Shown here one piece after another: positions 15,966 to 26,345 of a DNA stretch of 64,000 nucleotides. Within the stretch, counting starts at the first letter, position 1, and every line of letters starts with the position of its first letter. Under the pieces are notes generated by a model. The model ran no database searches and was not told the origin of the DNA. It saw only the letters and a list, made by a program, of their open reading frames with translations. The position numbers were made by a program, and so were the translations under genes. The stretch is from positions 1 through 64,000 of the forward strand of contig CANRTU010000004.1 in the NCBI GenBank assembly GCA_947642745.1, written 5' to 3'. Source of the stretch: an uncultured Eubacterium sp. (GTDB lineage: Bacteria; Bacillota; Clostridia; Lachnospirales; Lachnospiraceae).

Positions 15966-18900
15966 AGATCCGTTCAGATTTCATGTGGATGAACTGGAAT
16001 TTTTATTTACGACGGACTGTGGATGGCTGATGGCGCCGGGTGCTGCGCCGGTCCGGTACAGGGATTCTTTCCGTATCAGGATGCGGACGGATGCCGGGTT
16101 TCATTTTCAGAATATTTTTGGCCTGGAGCAGCTGGGATTTTGTGTGGAAAGTTATGGAAACGCATACGATCTGGCCATGGATGGACAGCTGGAGATGTTT
16201 GGGGCAAAGCTGCCTTTTTTATTAAGCTGTGACAGTGAGCGTTTTTCAGTATCCCTGCGGCGGGGCGCACATACCATGCTTCATAGTCTGGATGATATGG
16301 GTATACTGGCCGGAGAAACGGGAATCCGTGAATACCTGCCAGAGGGATTTGGAACATCCGGCGGGATTGTGCTGGAGACGGTGCATCTGGCGTTGTCTTC
16401 TGATTTCAGGCAGATCCTGGAATCTGACATGGCCGTTTCCCTGGAAGAAGAGTGGCGGTTGTGCGCATCGCCGGAGATTGTAGTATCGGGACTTTCATTC
16501 TCAGCTGGTTATACATGTGGGGTAAAGACGTTTGCGCTAACCGGGAATCTGCGGTTTTGTGGTACGGATACGCAGATGTATGCCGGCGTATGCACAGGAG
16601 TGTCAAAAGACGTGCAATGGAAATTCCACTGGCGGATGTATGAAGAGGAAACGGTCAGTCTGACAGAGCTGGTCCGTGGCCTTGCCGGCAGTCTGGGACT
16701 TGCGGCGCCTGTGATGGAGCTGCCACAGGCTGAGGCTGGTCATGTGCGGGTCTGTTATGAGGCAGGTACGTTTCAGGCAGGTCTGGAAATACTTGTGCCG
16801 GATTCCAGGCTGTTTTCTTCTGAGACGGATGTGCGGATGACATCTGCTGTGACAGACGGCAGACGGAATTTTCAGGCGGTGTTTTTCTGGAAAAGTAAGG
16901 ACTGCGGGCTGGATATTGGAAACATTCTTGCCGCCTGTAAAGCCCTGGACGCAGCCGGAGCGCTGCCTGAATTTATCAGACGCATCGGGCTGAATGAAAT
17001 CGGGATCAGTTATAATTTTCTGGAAAATAAAGTCAGTGCGTCAGCGGATGTGACAGGAATCGGGAAAATCAGTTTTGAGATTATCTCTGGTGAAGAGAAA
17101 TCCTGCTCAGTTACGTTTGTCCCAAAGATGGAGAAACTTTCGCTGTCCCGGATTCCGCTGGCTGGAAAGCTGGCTGCGGTCAGTGGACAGCCTGAGGAAG
17201 ACTTTTCGGTTTCGGATTTTGTTTTATATGTGCGTTCAAAGGCGGACAGGGAAAAAGGGATTCCGGCAGGAGTCAGTCTGGGCTTTCGTGTTATGGGTAC
17301 GGAGCAGATCTGTGTACTGCGTCAGAAAGAGCAGAAAGAAATACAGAAACAGGTGTATCCGCCGGATATAGAAAAAACATCCGGACAGACAACTGTGTGG
17401 CTGGATATTCAGAAAACAATGGGGGTGTTTACGCTGCACAGGCTGGGCGCCGGACTGGACGGGCCGTATCTGAAGCTGGTACTGGATGCGTCGCTGAATG
17501 CCGGTCTGCCTGCATTTATACTGACGGGAGCAGGTATCGGGGTCAGTCTGGAGGAACCTGCGGACGTCAGGTTTTATCTGAACGGTCTTGCGGTATCTTT
17601 TCAGAATGAAGTCCTTTCGATTGCGGGGGAATTTGTTAAAACAGAGGATGCTTATACAGGCGCATTTATGATACAGGCAAAGCGGACCGGTGTGTTTGCG
17701 GTGGGCAGATATGAAAACGACGGTACGGTCATGGCTTTTGCGGAGGCGAAAGGAAACTTTGGCGGGCCGCCTGCGCTGTTTGTAACAGGCATTGCGGCTG
17801 GATTCGGATTTAACAAAAGACTGGCGTTGCCGGAAATTACACAGGTTACGGATTATCCGCTGGTTGCGGCGGCTGGGGGACATATTTCCGGGGATAGTAT
17901 GGCTGACAGGATGAAAAACTTTTTGATCCATGAACCGGGTCAGAAATTTCTGGCAGCGGGTATCTGTTTTCATTCTTTCGGGATTCTGAATACGGCCGCT
18001 GTGCTGACGGTGGCCTTTGGCAGGCGTTTTGAGGCCGGACTGCTGGGACTTTCAGAGCTGACAATGCCGCCCCGGTGCAGGAAGACGCAGGTTGCTTACG
18101 CCGGGCTTGCCATAAAAGTGGTGGTAAAGCCGGAGGAAGGGCTGGTCAGTGCGGAGGCGCAGCTTACGCCGGAATCATATCTGTTGTCAGAATCCTGCAG
18201 GCTGAAGGGCGGATTTGCCCTGTACTGCTGGTTTGGAGGAGCGCACAGCGGCGACTTTGTGGTTACGCTGGGGGGCTATCGCAGCGGATACAATAGGCCC
18301 GGACATTACCCGGATGTGCCGGGGGTTGGATTTGAGTGGAAGATCAGCAGGCATATGGGAATGACCGGGGAATTGTATTTTGCGCTGACACCAGAAGAGA
18401 TGATGGCGGGCGGCAGGCTGAACGCTGTGTATACACTTGGAAAATTAAAAGCTTATTTTATTGTGGCGGTGGATTTTCTGATCGGGTGGAAGCCGTTTTA
18501 TTACGAAGCGTCGGTCTGGGCGCTCATCGGGGTATCTTACCGGGTGGATGTGTGGTTTGTACACCATACGTTTTCCATTGAGCTTGGAACGGGGCTTCGT
18601 GTATGGGGGCCGGAATTTGGCGGCGTGGCCCATATCAGCTGGTTTATCATTTCTTTTGATATCAGTTTTGGCAGCCGGGAGGTGGAGAAAGAAGACGGGA
18701 TTTCCTGGGGGGAATTTGCCGGATCTTTTCTGCCGCAGCGGGAAAGCGGCGCCAGTGACGATCAGGCAGCGGCTCCGCTTACCATAACTTACGGGTGCCA
18801 GACAGAGACGGCGGCCGGTGTGACGGTCGCTCGTGCGGATGAACTGGTCTTATATGTGGAATCGGCGGTTCCGGTGACATCGGCTGTCTGGATGGAGAGA

Positions 18901-19398
18901 GAGGAGCCTGTCTGCGTCCGTCCGGTGAAGGAGACAGCGCTTGCTTCCAGTCTGGATGTGGCGCTTGTGGATGACAGCGGGCAGGAAGTGAAAGTGGAGA
19001 CAGGCTGTGTACGCAGGAACATGCCATCCGCATTATGGGGAAAGAAAGGCGCAGGGGCCATAATCAGGGATGTTTCCTGCGGCGTGCGGATGACGCCGCC
19101 GCCGTCCGGTTTTATTTTGTTTCCGCAAAAGCAGGATATTTCCATGCGCAGGCTATACGAAAACGGTACAATTATTGTGGAAGATGCGTTTACGTTTATG
19201 CGGGCGGAAAGGGATACGTCCCATGCGGACCAGCATGCGGCAGCGATATTTGCTGATACAGTAAATGACAGCGGTGTCGGCAGACGACGCAAAGCGTTTC
19301 TGGAACAGCAGGGTATCAGGGAAGCGGATATTTTTCTGGCTGAATATGCGGCGGAAGCGGACAACCTGTTTTGTGAGGATTTCAGGATAAAGGAGTAA
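15946..19398 (+). CDS. Giant DUF6603-like beta-rich protein
   Basis: An 1150-residue soluble protein without signal peptide, built of repeated short strands rich in Gly, Leu and charged residues. Segments such as LPEFIRRIGLNEIGISYNFL (about 337-356) and FVTGIAAGFGFNKRLALPEI (about 607-626), with DYPLVAAAGG after it, match my memory of DUF6603 proteins. In those the motif G-x-G-[FY]-N-[KR]-R-L-x-x-P is characteristic. Function is unknown in all of them, as far as I know. The proposed GTG at 15946 has no ribosome site of its own, consistent with translation continuing from the small ORF before it or a frameshift. The next gene starts five bases after its stop. Confidence 0.7.
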   Translation: MRRLQFEDPFRFHVDELEFLFTTDCGWLMAPGAAPVRYRDSFRIRMRTDAGFHFQNIFGLEQLGFCVESYGNAYDLAMDGQLEMFGAKLPFLLSCDSERFSVSLRRGAHTMLHSLDDMGILAGETGIREYLPEGFGTSGGIVLETVHLALSSDFRQILESDMAVSLEEEWRLCASPEIVVSGLSFSAGYTCGVKTFALTGNLRFCGTDTQMYAGVCTGVSKDVQWKFHWRMYEEETVSLTELVRGLAGSLGLAAPVMELPQAEAGHVRVCYEAGTFQAGLEILVPDSRLFSSETDVRMTSAVTDGRRNFQAVFFWKSKDCGLDIGNILAACKALDAAGALPEFIRRIGLNEIGISYNFLENKVSASADVTGIGKISFEIISGEEKSCSVTFVPKMEKLSLSRIPLAGKLAAVSGQPEEDFSVSDFVLYVRSKADREKGIPAGVSLGFRVMGTEQICVLRQKEQKEIQKQVYPPDIEKTSGQTTVWLDIQKTMGVFTLHRLGAGLDGPYLKLVLDASLNAGLPAFILTGAGIGVSLEEPADVRFYLNGLAVSFQNEVLSIAGEFVKTEDAYTGAFMIQAKRTGVFAVGRYENDGTVMAFAEAKGNFGGPPALFVTGIAAGFGFNKRLALPEITQVTDYPLVAAAGGHISGDSMADRMKNFLIHEPGQKFLAAGICFHSFGILNTAAVLTVAFGRRFEAGLLGLSELTMPPRCRKTQVAYAGLAIKVVVKPEEGLVSAEAQLTPESYLLSESCRLKGGFALYCWFGGAHSGDFVVTLGGYRSGYNRPGHYPDVPGVGFEWKISRHMGMTGELYFALTPEEMMAGGRLNAVYTLGKLKAYFIVAVDFLIGWKPFYYEASVWALIGVSYRVDVWFVHHTFSIELGTGLRVWGPEFGGVAHISWFIISFDISFGSREVEKEDGISWGEFAGSFLPQRESGASDDQAAAPLTITYGCQTETAAGVTVARADELVLYVESAVPVTSAVWMEREEPVCVRPVKETALASSLDVALVDDSGQEVKVETGCVRRNMPSALWGKKGAGAIIRDVSCGVRMTPPPSGFILFPQKQDISMRRLYENGTIIVEDAFTFMRAERDTSHADQHAAAIFADTVNDSGVGRRRKAFLEQQGIREADIFLAEYAAEADNLFCEDFRIKE

Positions 19399-19402
19399 CA
19401 GC

Positions 19403-20683
19403 ATGAAACTGACTGATTATATAAAGCCGCCGCTTATGGCGGGAACATACAGTGTCCGGGCGGTGCAGCATGTACAGTCGCCGCAGGACTGCCAGTATGA
19501 GGATTCAAAAGAGTTTTATATCGGGGGGAATCTGTTCCGTCTGGACCGGGATAATATTTTTTCCGTATATCCGTCTGAAAATGAGACCGGGGAATTTGGG
19601 GATCTGCTTCCGTTCATTGTACTCAGCCAGCGGACATTTCCATGGGAATACCAGATCTGTCCGGACAGGGAAGGCACGCCGGTGCCGTGGACAGCGCTCA
19701 TTGTGCTGTCGCAGGAAGAAGACGCTGTGGAAAAGGACCTGCCGGTAAAGGACCTGCTGGAAAAGGCGGAAGATGGTATTTATTTTCCACGCAAAGAATT
19801 TCCGGACATATGCCATAAATACGGGACAGATACCTGTCATGTGGTGGATCTGCCGGTGGAACTTTACAATGCGGTTATGCCGTCCATGGATGACCTGCCT
19901 TATCTGTGCCATGTAAAGAGTGTGAACCTGTACCAGACAGAAGATAGTGTCTGCGCAATGGACGGATATTTTTCCGTTGTCTGTGGAAACCGGTTTGTGC
20001 CGTCCGCAGAAGAGAGGCCATTGAAAAGTACGGTTCATCTTGTGTCGCTGTATGGGATGGGGGACTGGAAAGAGGTGCCGGGAGACTGTAAAAAAGTCCG
20101 TCTGGTTTCATTATATCACTGGGATATCTTTTCACAGAAGGCATCCGGTGAGGGATTTTCTGTTATTGTTGACAGACTGGGGAAAAACTGCGGCTCAGTT
20201 GGCGCCTTTACGGATACCCCGTTAAAACAGGAAGGGTATGGCGTGAAAAAACATATAACCCGTACCGGCGAACTGACATACTCTTTATACCGTCCGCCGC
20301 TGGTTCCCCGGCCGGATCTGGAGGAACCGGACAGGGAGGAAACATATACGGCGGATGGAAAGCTGATCTATGATAAAACAAACGGCATTTTTGACGTTAC
20401 CTATGCGGCGGCCTGGCAGCTGGGGCGTCTGATTGCGCTGGATCATCCCGCAGATACGAAGAATATTCTGACGCAGCGCAGGCAGGCAAAGCTGCTGGCC
20501 CATCATAATAGTGTAAAAAAAGCGGTTGATTTTGAAAGAATTGGCGTCGGAGAACTGACCGCCCGCCTTGCGGGGAATGCGCAATGTGGGGGATTTCTGG
20601 ATGGAGGGGAAAGCAATGAAAAGAATCCGGGTGACAAAACAGCCACTGAAAGCATCCCGGCCGTTTTCAGAGGATATCGCTGA
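19403..20683 (+). CDS. Conserved cluster protein with AAAWQLGRLIAL motif, function unknown
   Basis: A 426-residue soluble protein with ATG at 19403 after AAAGGAGTAACAGC, four bases from the preceding stop. It is beta-rich in the first two thirds (VPWTALIVLSQEE; VHLVSLYGMGDW; VRLVSLYHWDIFS). A helical segment near 350-400 then carries YAAAWQLGRLIALDHPADTK and RRQAKLLAHH. I recall the same AAAWQLGRLLAL signature in actinobacterial proteins encoded beside DUF6603 proteins, but no function. The last 25 residues overlap the next gene and are probably not conserved. No catalytic motif is evident. It probably belongs to a multi-protein assembly with its neighbours. Confidence 0.7.
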   Translation: MKLTDYIKPPLMAGTYSVRAVQHVQSPQDCQYEDSKEFYIGGNLFRLDRDNIFSVYPSENETGEFGDLLPFIVLSQRTFPWEYQICPDREGTPVPWTALIVLSQEEDAVEKDLPVKDLLEKAEDGIYFPRKEFPDICHKYGTDTCHVVDLPVELYNAVMPSMDDLPYLCHVKSVNLYQTEDSVCAMDGYFSVVCGNRFVPSAEERPLKSTVHLVSLYGMGDWKEVPGDCKKVRLVSLYHWDIFSQKASGEGFSVIVDRLGKNCGSVGAFTDTPLKQEGYGVKKHITRTGELTYSLYRPPLVPRPDLEEPDREETYTADGKLIYDKTNGIFDVTYAAAWQLGRLIALDHPADTKNILTQRRQAKLLAHHNSVKKAVDFERIGVGELTARLAGNAQCGGFLDGGESNEKNPGDKTATESIPAVFRGYR

Positions 20684-21449
20684 TTTTATGGCGGGACTCA
20701 GGCTGCTGTACGAAGTGCCGTTTTCCTATCTGATAACCGCAGAGGAAACGCTTCCGCCGGAAAGCATACGTTTTTTTTATGTGGACGGCAGATGGACGGA
20801 TGCGCTTATACAGGGAGCTTTGTCTGCGGGCCAGCCAGTTATGGAGGAGCGGACACACGACAATACCAGGCTCGCGTATCTGGAAGCGGCATCCGGCGGC
20901 TGGCTGCGGCGTGTGCGCCAGGGCATGATGCATGACAACCATAAGAAGCGGACAGATACCGGGAATCTGGCGGAACCTGCCGCCACAGGCGGGCATATGA
21001 CTGGATTTTTGTTGCGGTCCGTGCTCGTCCGGCAAATGAAGGGGTTACAGGTAACCGGAAAAAACGGCGGCACCCGGCTGGAGATTCTGCGGATGGAGAC
21101 GCTTTCGGATGATGTGCTGCTCTGTATTTTCGAAGGTGAACTGACAGAACTGATAATTGCGCAGCCACAGACCGCCCTGCGGTTCGGTGCGCCGGACAGT
21201 ACGAGAATGATCCGGGTGCGTTCCATTTCGGATGATGATACGTTTGGGAAAAATCTGAAAGAAACGGTGGATCTGGACAGGTTTACACAGGCGAACGGGA
21301 GACTGGATGTGGCTGCGTTTGCCCATGAGCTGGATGCGATTCTGGGTACAAAGACAGGTTCGGCGCAGGTGGCTTTTGAGCTGATTGCGTCCGCACAGAG
21401 AGCGGAGTTTAAGAAAAATGAATCAGATTATTATTCCAATTTGCGTTGA
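20616..21449 (+). CDS. Conserved cluster protein with LPPESIRFFY motif, function unknown
   Basis: A 277-residue soluble protein. I choose ATG at 20616 because GGAGGGG precedes it; this makes a 68-base overlap with the previous gene. Notable segments are LRLLYEVPFSYLI, LPPESIRFFYVDGRWTDALI, TGFLLRSVLV and LSDDVLLCIFEG. These recur, in my memory, as one protein family in actinobacterial clusters with the preceding and following genes. A helical C-terminus (ELDAILGTKTGSAQVAFELI) follows. No membrane helix or known active site is seen. The strict gene order and overlaps argue that it works as a subunit with its neighbours. Confidence 0.7.
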   Translation: MKRIRVTKQPLKASRPFSEDIADFMAGLRLLYEVPFSYLITAEETLPPESIRFFYVDGRWTDALIQGALSAGQPVMEERTHDNTRLAYLEAASGGWLRRVRQGMMHDNHKKRTDTGNLAEPAATGGHMTGFLLRSVLVRQMKGLQVTGKNGGTRLEILRMETLSDDVLLCIFEGELTELIIAQPQTALRFGAPDSTRMIRVRSISDDDTFGKNLKETVDLDRFTQANGRLDVAAFAHELDAILGTKTGSAQVAFELIASAQRAEFKKNESDYYSNLR

Positions 21450-24400
21450 GGCATATTTATCAAATGGAAAGGAATCAGATACGGGAAGAGTTCCGGTTGT
21501 GACGCCGGATTACAGGAAAGTTTCCTATACTTCGTTTCTGGGCAGCAAAAATACGCCCGGGGATTTTCAGACGGCGCCGGTATGAAAAGCTGGGGCGCAT
21601 CTGCATTTTATCCTTCCGGCAGCCCTGACACATGCCGGGAAAGACGGCTATCCCCCGGTTCCGGACCGGTATCTGGTAACCAGGTTTTATGTATCAGAAG
21701 ACGACAGTGAGATACATGCAAAATGTTTTCTTGTGGAGAGCAATTTTATAAGCCTGGCTCCACAGTATTCGGACAGCATTACGATTCCCGTATTTGAAGA
21801 AACGGATTTACGGAAAAACTGGAGGTATCTTGGAAGAAGCTATCCTGCTGGCAGCAGGCCGCAGGAAACAGAAAGCGACGGGTATCTGGAAAATCTTACG
21901 GCGGTGGGTGCGGGAGATGTGATGTTTGCGGCATATTATCCTTCCTGTTCCAGCGTGTTTGGATTTTATGACGATCTGCGGGACATTCCACAGAATGTTC
22001 CGCTCACCTATTTTGTCATAGGATATTACAGTCATACGGCAAAGGACAGCTTCCATGATATTCAGACCAGGAGGCAGTTTCAGGACATGCTGTTGCGGAT
22101 GAATTTTTCCATGGGACAGATACCGGATACCTGTTCCAGAAGTGTTTTTTTTGGAGAAATCACCGGGGTGCTGTGGAAAGGGACGGACGCAGAGTATGGC
22201 GCACAGCCTGCAGGTGAGATTTATGTGACAGCAGGCAACACGTCGCCGGAAGCGCTGTCTGCGGCGCTTGTGCGCCAGGGTGCAGTACCGGAGGATACAC
22301 AGCGCCTGTTGACGGCGCTTCAGTATGATCTGGCAGGCTGTGAAGAGCAGGCGGACGGAAATTATAAAATTGACGATGAGATTTATTTACGGCAGTTTCA
22401 GCGCATAGAAAGCGGTGAAGCCGCATACCGGCCTGTCTGCGGGAAAAACGGGCATGTCCGGGAAGGCGCCGGCAGGCCGTTTTCAGATTATTGTAAAGAA
22501 GCCGCCAGACTTGCGGAATGGAACAGACAGCTGGAATCTTTACGCGGTAAGCTGTTTTATTCCTGGGAGCAGTATATGTACTGTTATGAAGATCCGGGCC
22601 GCACGCCGCAAGGCGTTCCATCCGCACAAAAGATGCTGGATGAAATTGTGCGTATCTGTGTGGAAGAGATCAGGGAAATGGAAAAGCAGACCGAAGGACA
22701 GGCTGGCAGAGTCAGGGATTGTTTCAAAAAGTTAAAGGCTGCGATGGGAGTCCATGGGAAAGTCGTACAAACGGCCGGCGCTCCTTTTTATGCCCCGAAA
22801 GATCCGGTGATAATGCTCAGCGGACAGGGGGTGAGACGGGCGTATGCGTTTGGGGAAGACGGACGTTTTACTTCTGACGGGACGCTCTGGTGCCAGACAG
22901 ATGTCATAAAGACGGATATCGGGCAGGAAGATCTGCTGGGCTGTATTTCTGGAAGCGGCGGGTTTCTGGAAAGTGTGCCGCTGGACGGTTATGAAGAACT
23001 GCTCTGTCAGGCGCTGCTGTTAAGCGGGGACGTGCGTCCGTTTTTAAACCGCAGGTTTGGCGGAGTATCCGTCGGGCCGGACGGGCCGTCAGAAATCGCA
23101 CAAAATACATACCATAAAGATCCGGTTACGCTGTTTATGGCATGGGAGGCAGAGTATCTTCCTGTGTATATGGGAGGAAAGCCGGAAGATGCGCTAAAGG
23201 ACTGGGAATACAATGAAGATCAGACAAATTATACTTATACAGGGACGCTGCGGCCGGACCGGCTTTTGAAGCTGTATCTGTCCGGCCGGACTGTGCTGAC
23301 ACCCCATGCGGTGATCCATTTCTCAGATACGCTGAAAAAATGGATACGGACGCATCCGTCCGGCCCAGAAATGGAGAGACTGGCGGAAGAGGTCAGAAAT
23401 CTGGGGGTTATTTCGCAGAATCTGGACGGATTTACAAAACAGCTGCTGTCGTTAAAGCGGGCGTACCAGTTTCCGGTCATGGGAGCGGGCGGAGATGAAG
23501 CGGCTGCGGCGCTGGTCAGTGGATGTGTGGCGCCGCAGAGAGATTCTGTGAATCCACAGGGAACGCTGGTACATCTGCGTGCGGGAATGTTTACGATTCG
23601 CAGACTGTGGCTCGTGGGGACATTCGGGCAGAAGTATGATGTGCTGGACAGTTCTTATTATGGCAGGAAGGAAATTACGTTTGCTGAATCCATGGAACCC
23701 GCAGGAGATGGTTACGTATTTCTTCCGCCGGTTTTCTGCCAGCCGGTGAGGATTACATTCCGGTTTGCCAGTGCACAGGATGATAGTGTGGATGCTTCGG
23801 CCTTACCGGAAACTTCTCCTGTTATTGCTATTATTCTGCCGGAATTATTAAATAACAGACTGATGGTTTATGGGCCGGCCGGCGCATACCTGGGCTGTAT
23901 TCAGGCCGTATATTCTCAGGAGAAGAGCGGCAGCTGTGGGACAGCCACGCAAAGAGAGCGCATGGCTTCCGTGCGGAAAAAGCTCTCCGCACGCTGGCTG
24001 GACGTACACTTTCCGGGGCGGCCGCTGGAAGAGGCGGATGTTTCTGATCTGCGGCTGAAAGCGTTTTTACAGGCGTTTCTGGATACGGCCGGCGCATTGT
24101 CCGATATGCTCTGGCTGATCAGGGATTATTATGATAAAAAGCTGGTACCGCATACGGAAAATCCGGTTTTTGGCAGGCCGTTTGTGCTGGTGCGCTGTGG
24201 CGTGCGGTTTGCGTATGCCGGTCTGCCGGAGTTTGTAAAGGATGTTACCGGCTTTGGGAAATACGATACGCTGGGGGCGGAACAGATTCGCTTCCCAGTG
24301 TTGTTTGGCGGCTGGGAGCGTGTGACGGACGGTCTGCTGGGCTGTTTTGATGACCAGTATGGATTTGGCGGAATGATTCCCGCCTCTGGTGCGACAGTGC

Positions 24401-24765
24401 CTGGTGCGGGGAAATATCTGCCGCCGCCCGGAAAGATGAAGCTTTGTGCCGGGGACGGAGAAAAAATGCTGACTGCCATGATGGCTCCCCACGCCGGGAT
24501 TATGGTACATACCGGACTTATGCCGGGACTTACCGCATCGCTGGAAGCCTGCCATGCGTCGGTGTCTGATGAGATTCTGGCAGCAGTTGAAATGAATCCG
24601 GTGGTAGCATGCGCTGATCAGGTGATGCTGCCGGCGCATGGTTATTCGTGGCAATACCGGTCGAAACAGAATTATATTTGCGATAAAATACTGCCGCCTG
24701 ATGCGCATTTTCGGGAAACAGTGGTTATGGACGGCTTTTTGGTGAAGGAGAAACAGGATGAATAA
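21418..24765 (+). pseudogene. Large conserved cluster protein, interrupted by an in-frame TGA
   Basis: ATG at 21418 (GCGGAG site, 32-base overlap with the previous gene) opens a frame of 1115 codons broken only by TGA at 21583-21585. Upstream it reads MNQIIIPICVEAYLSNGK...DFQTAPV. After the TGA it continues without another stop as KAGAHLHFILPAALTHAGKD, then YPPVPDRYLVTRF. That text matches my recollection of a family with [KP]-x-G-x-H-L-H-W-x-L-P-x-A-L and P-P-V-P-x-R-W-L-V-x-R. A TGG (Trp) to TGA change explains the break. The part from 21733 could be made alone from an internal start (1010 residues) but would lack this conserved segment. Function is unknown. Confidence 0.75.
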
Positions 24766-26335
24766 AGGGATCATCGTGGAAATGCCAGAGTCAGTTTATG
24801 TCTCCTATAACGGGAAACGGTCTGTGGAAAATGAGTTTTATTTTATTATGTATAAAGAACACCGCTGTCAGGCTGACAGGACCGTTCGCATTTTGCGTGC
24901 GCCCTCTGTTACAGTCAGCGGATTTGAGGGGCTGTTAAAGATCCCGCGGCAGACAAAAGAGCAGCAGGACGCACAGTTAAAGGCTGCGGCGGAAAAGCTG
25001 GTCCACAGTCTTTGTGTGACAGCTGACTGGAGTGTGGATTACTACTATGAAAGCCGGACCGGAAAACTGTCGCTTGTGCTCACCTGTGTGGCACAGAATC
25101 TCCGTGAGGATTTCAGTATTAAGATCTCTGCGCAGAATTTTATATGCGGCAGTACAGACACAGCTGTTCCGGCAATACTTAATGTACATACGGATGGTTT
25201 TGCGGAGTTGTTTGGCGATTTTGCGGCATATGATGATTATTACAGGACAGTCAGCATTTATTATGCTCCCTGTGTGACGAAGCTGGAAGGATTTATGAAA
25301 GGGGGCGGCGTCTGTACAGAACGGCTGTTTGCGAATCCATGTGAAAATCCACTTACTATCAGCTGGCAGATCGAAGGAAACGGAAGAATTGAACATACGC
25401 TTGAAAAAAACGGGTATTACATCCAAAGAGCGTCAGCTGTAAATTCAGTTGAGGATCTGGTGGATGCGGATGCCTGCTATACACTGCGGGCTTCTAATCA
25501 GAAAGGGTTTAGCGACTGGCGGCAGCTGCGGGTAACCGTTACCGGGTGGCGTAAGGCCGGGCAGGCGGAAGATCTTCTCTCAGACGGAGACAGTCTTTCG
25601 GATCTGGCGGGGATTGTCCGGTATCAGGATTCTTATTATTGTTACAAAAAAGCGGTTCTTTACCAGAGCACGGACGGATGCCGGTGGACAGGATACAGCA
25701 ATAATCCGCTGGATGACGCAGACCGGAAAGCCTGTACTGCGGTGGGCCTGTATGGAGACAGTCTTTATCTGATGACTGGAAAACCGGGCGGGCGGCTGAC
25801 GGTTATGCGTTATGATTTCAGAGCCGGTAAATGGATGTCTGCGCCTGCGGGCCAGAACTGTATTTCTATGGACGGACATCTTGCGTTTTCAAAGAAAGGC
25901 GGCTGTTATGGACAGACCACAGCGTGCGGGATGGCAGTATCCGGCTGTGACATGGAAAACGACTGGGCCAGCTGGAAGGAGGAACAGTATGATATTATGT
26001 CAGATCACCAGCCTGCGGTCTGCAGTGACCTGTGCTTTTGGAAAGACAGCTATTATGCTGTGATCGTGGCTGCGGATGGAAAATATTATGTATATAAATG
26101 CAGTGAGCGGGTGCAGGAGGCGCTTGCTGCCGGAGCAGCGGGCAGCGGTCCCGTCCGCCTGCTGCCCACGATCAACAGGCTGATGGCTGTGGGAAACGGA
26201 TGGATGTCTGATCTGGAAACAAAACAGGCTGCGGACCAGTATTTTCCGCCGGCTGGCGCAGGCATGTGTACAGGTTCGGATCAGACCAGTGTTTTTGGGA
26301 TTTTTTCAGATGGCAGTTTCTGGATTTATGAATAA
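24758..26335 (+). CDS. Cluster protein with beta-sandwich N-terminus and propeller-like C-terminus
   Basis: A 525-residue soluble protein whose ATG overlaps the preceding stop by eight bases, after GAGAAACAGG. The first 270 residues look like beta-sandwich domains (FANPCENPLTISWQIEGNGR; ASNQKGFSDWRQLRVTVTGW). The rest has repeated blades of the type YQDSYYCYKKAVLYQSTDGC, GLYGDSLYLMTGKPGGR and CFWKDSYYAVIVAADGKYYV. These suggest a beta-propeller, with QSTDGCRW resembling an Asp-box with one residue missing. Such folds usually bind ligands, glycans or partner proteins. No signal peptide was found. Family not recognised. Confidence 0.65.
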   Translation: MNKGIIVEMPESVYVSYNGKRSVENEFYFIMYKEHRCQADRTVRILRAPSVTVSGFEGLLKIPRQTKEQQDAQLKAAAEKLVHSLCVTADWSVDYYYESRTGKLSLVLTCVAQNLREDFSIKISAQNFICGSTDTAVPAILNVHTDGFAELFGDFAAYDDYYRTVSIYYAPCVTKLEGFMKGGGVCTERLFANPCENPLTISWQIEGNGRIEHTLEKNGYYIQRASAVNSVEDLVDADACYTLRASNQKGFSDWRQLRVTVTGWRKAGQAEDLLSDGDSLSDLAGIVRYQDSYYCYKKAVLYQSTDGCRWTGYSNNPLDDADRKACTAVGLYGDSLYLMTGKPGGRLTVMRYDFRAGKWMSAPAGQNCISMDGHLAFSKKGGCYGQTTACGMAVSGCDMENDWASWKEEQYDIMSDHQPAVCSDLCFWKDSYYAVIVAADGKYYVYKCSERVQEALAAGAAGSGPVRLLPTINRLMAVGNGWMSDLETKQAADQYFPPAGAGMCTGSDQTSVFGIFSDGSFWIYE

Positions 26336-26345
26336 AGAGGTGTAT

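Noticed and set aside
21583-21585. TGA as selenocysteine codon
   Set aside because: The expected residue from the surrounding family pattern is Trp or another bulky residue, no SECIS-like hairpin was evident right after it, and no selenocysteine genes are nearby.
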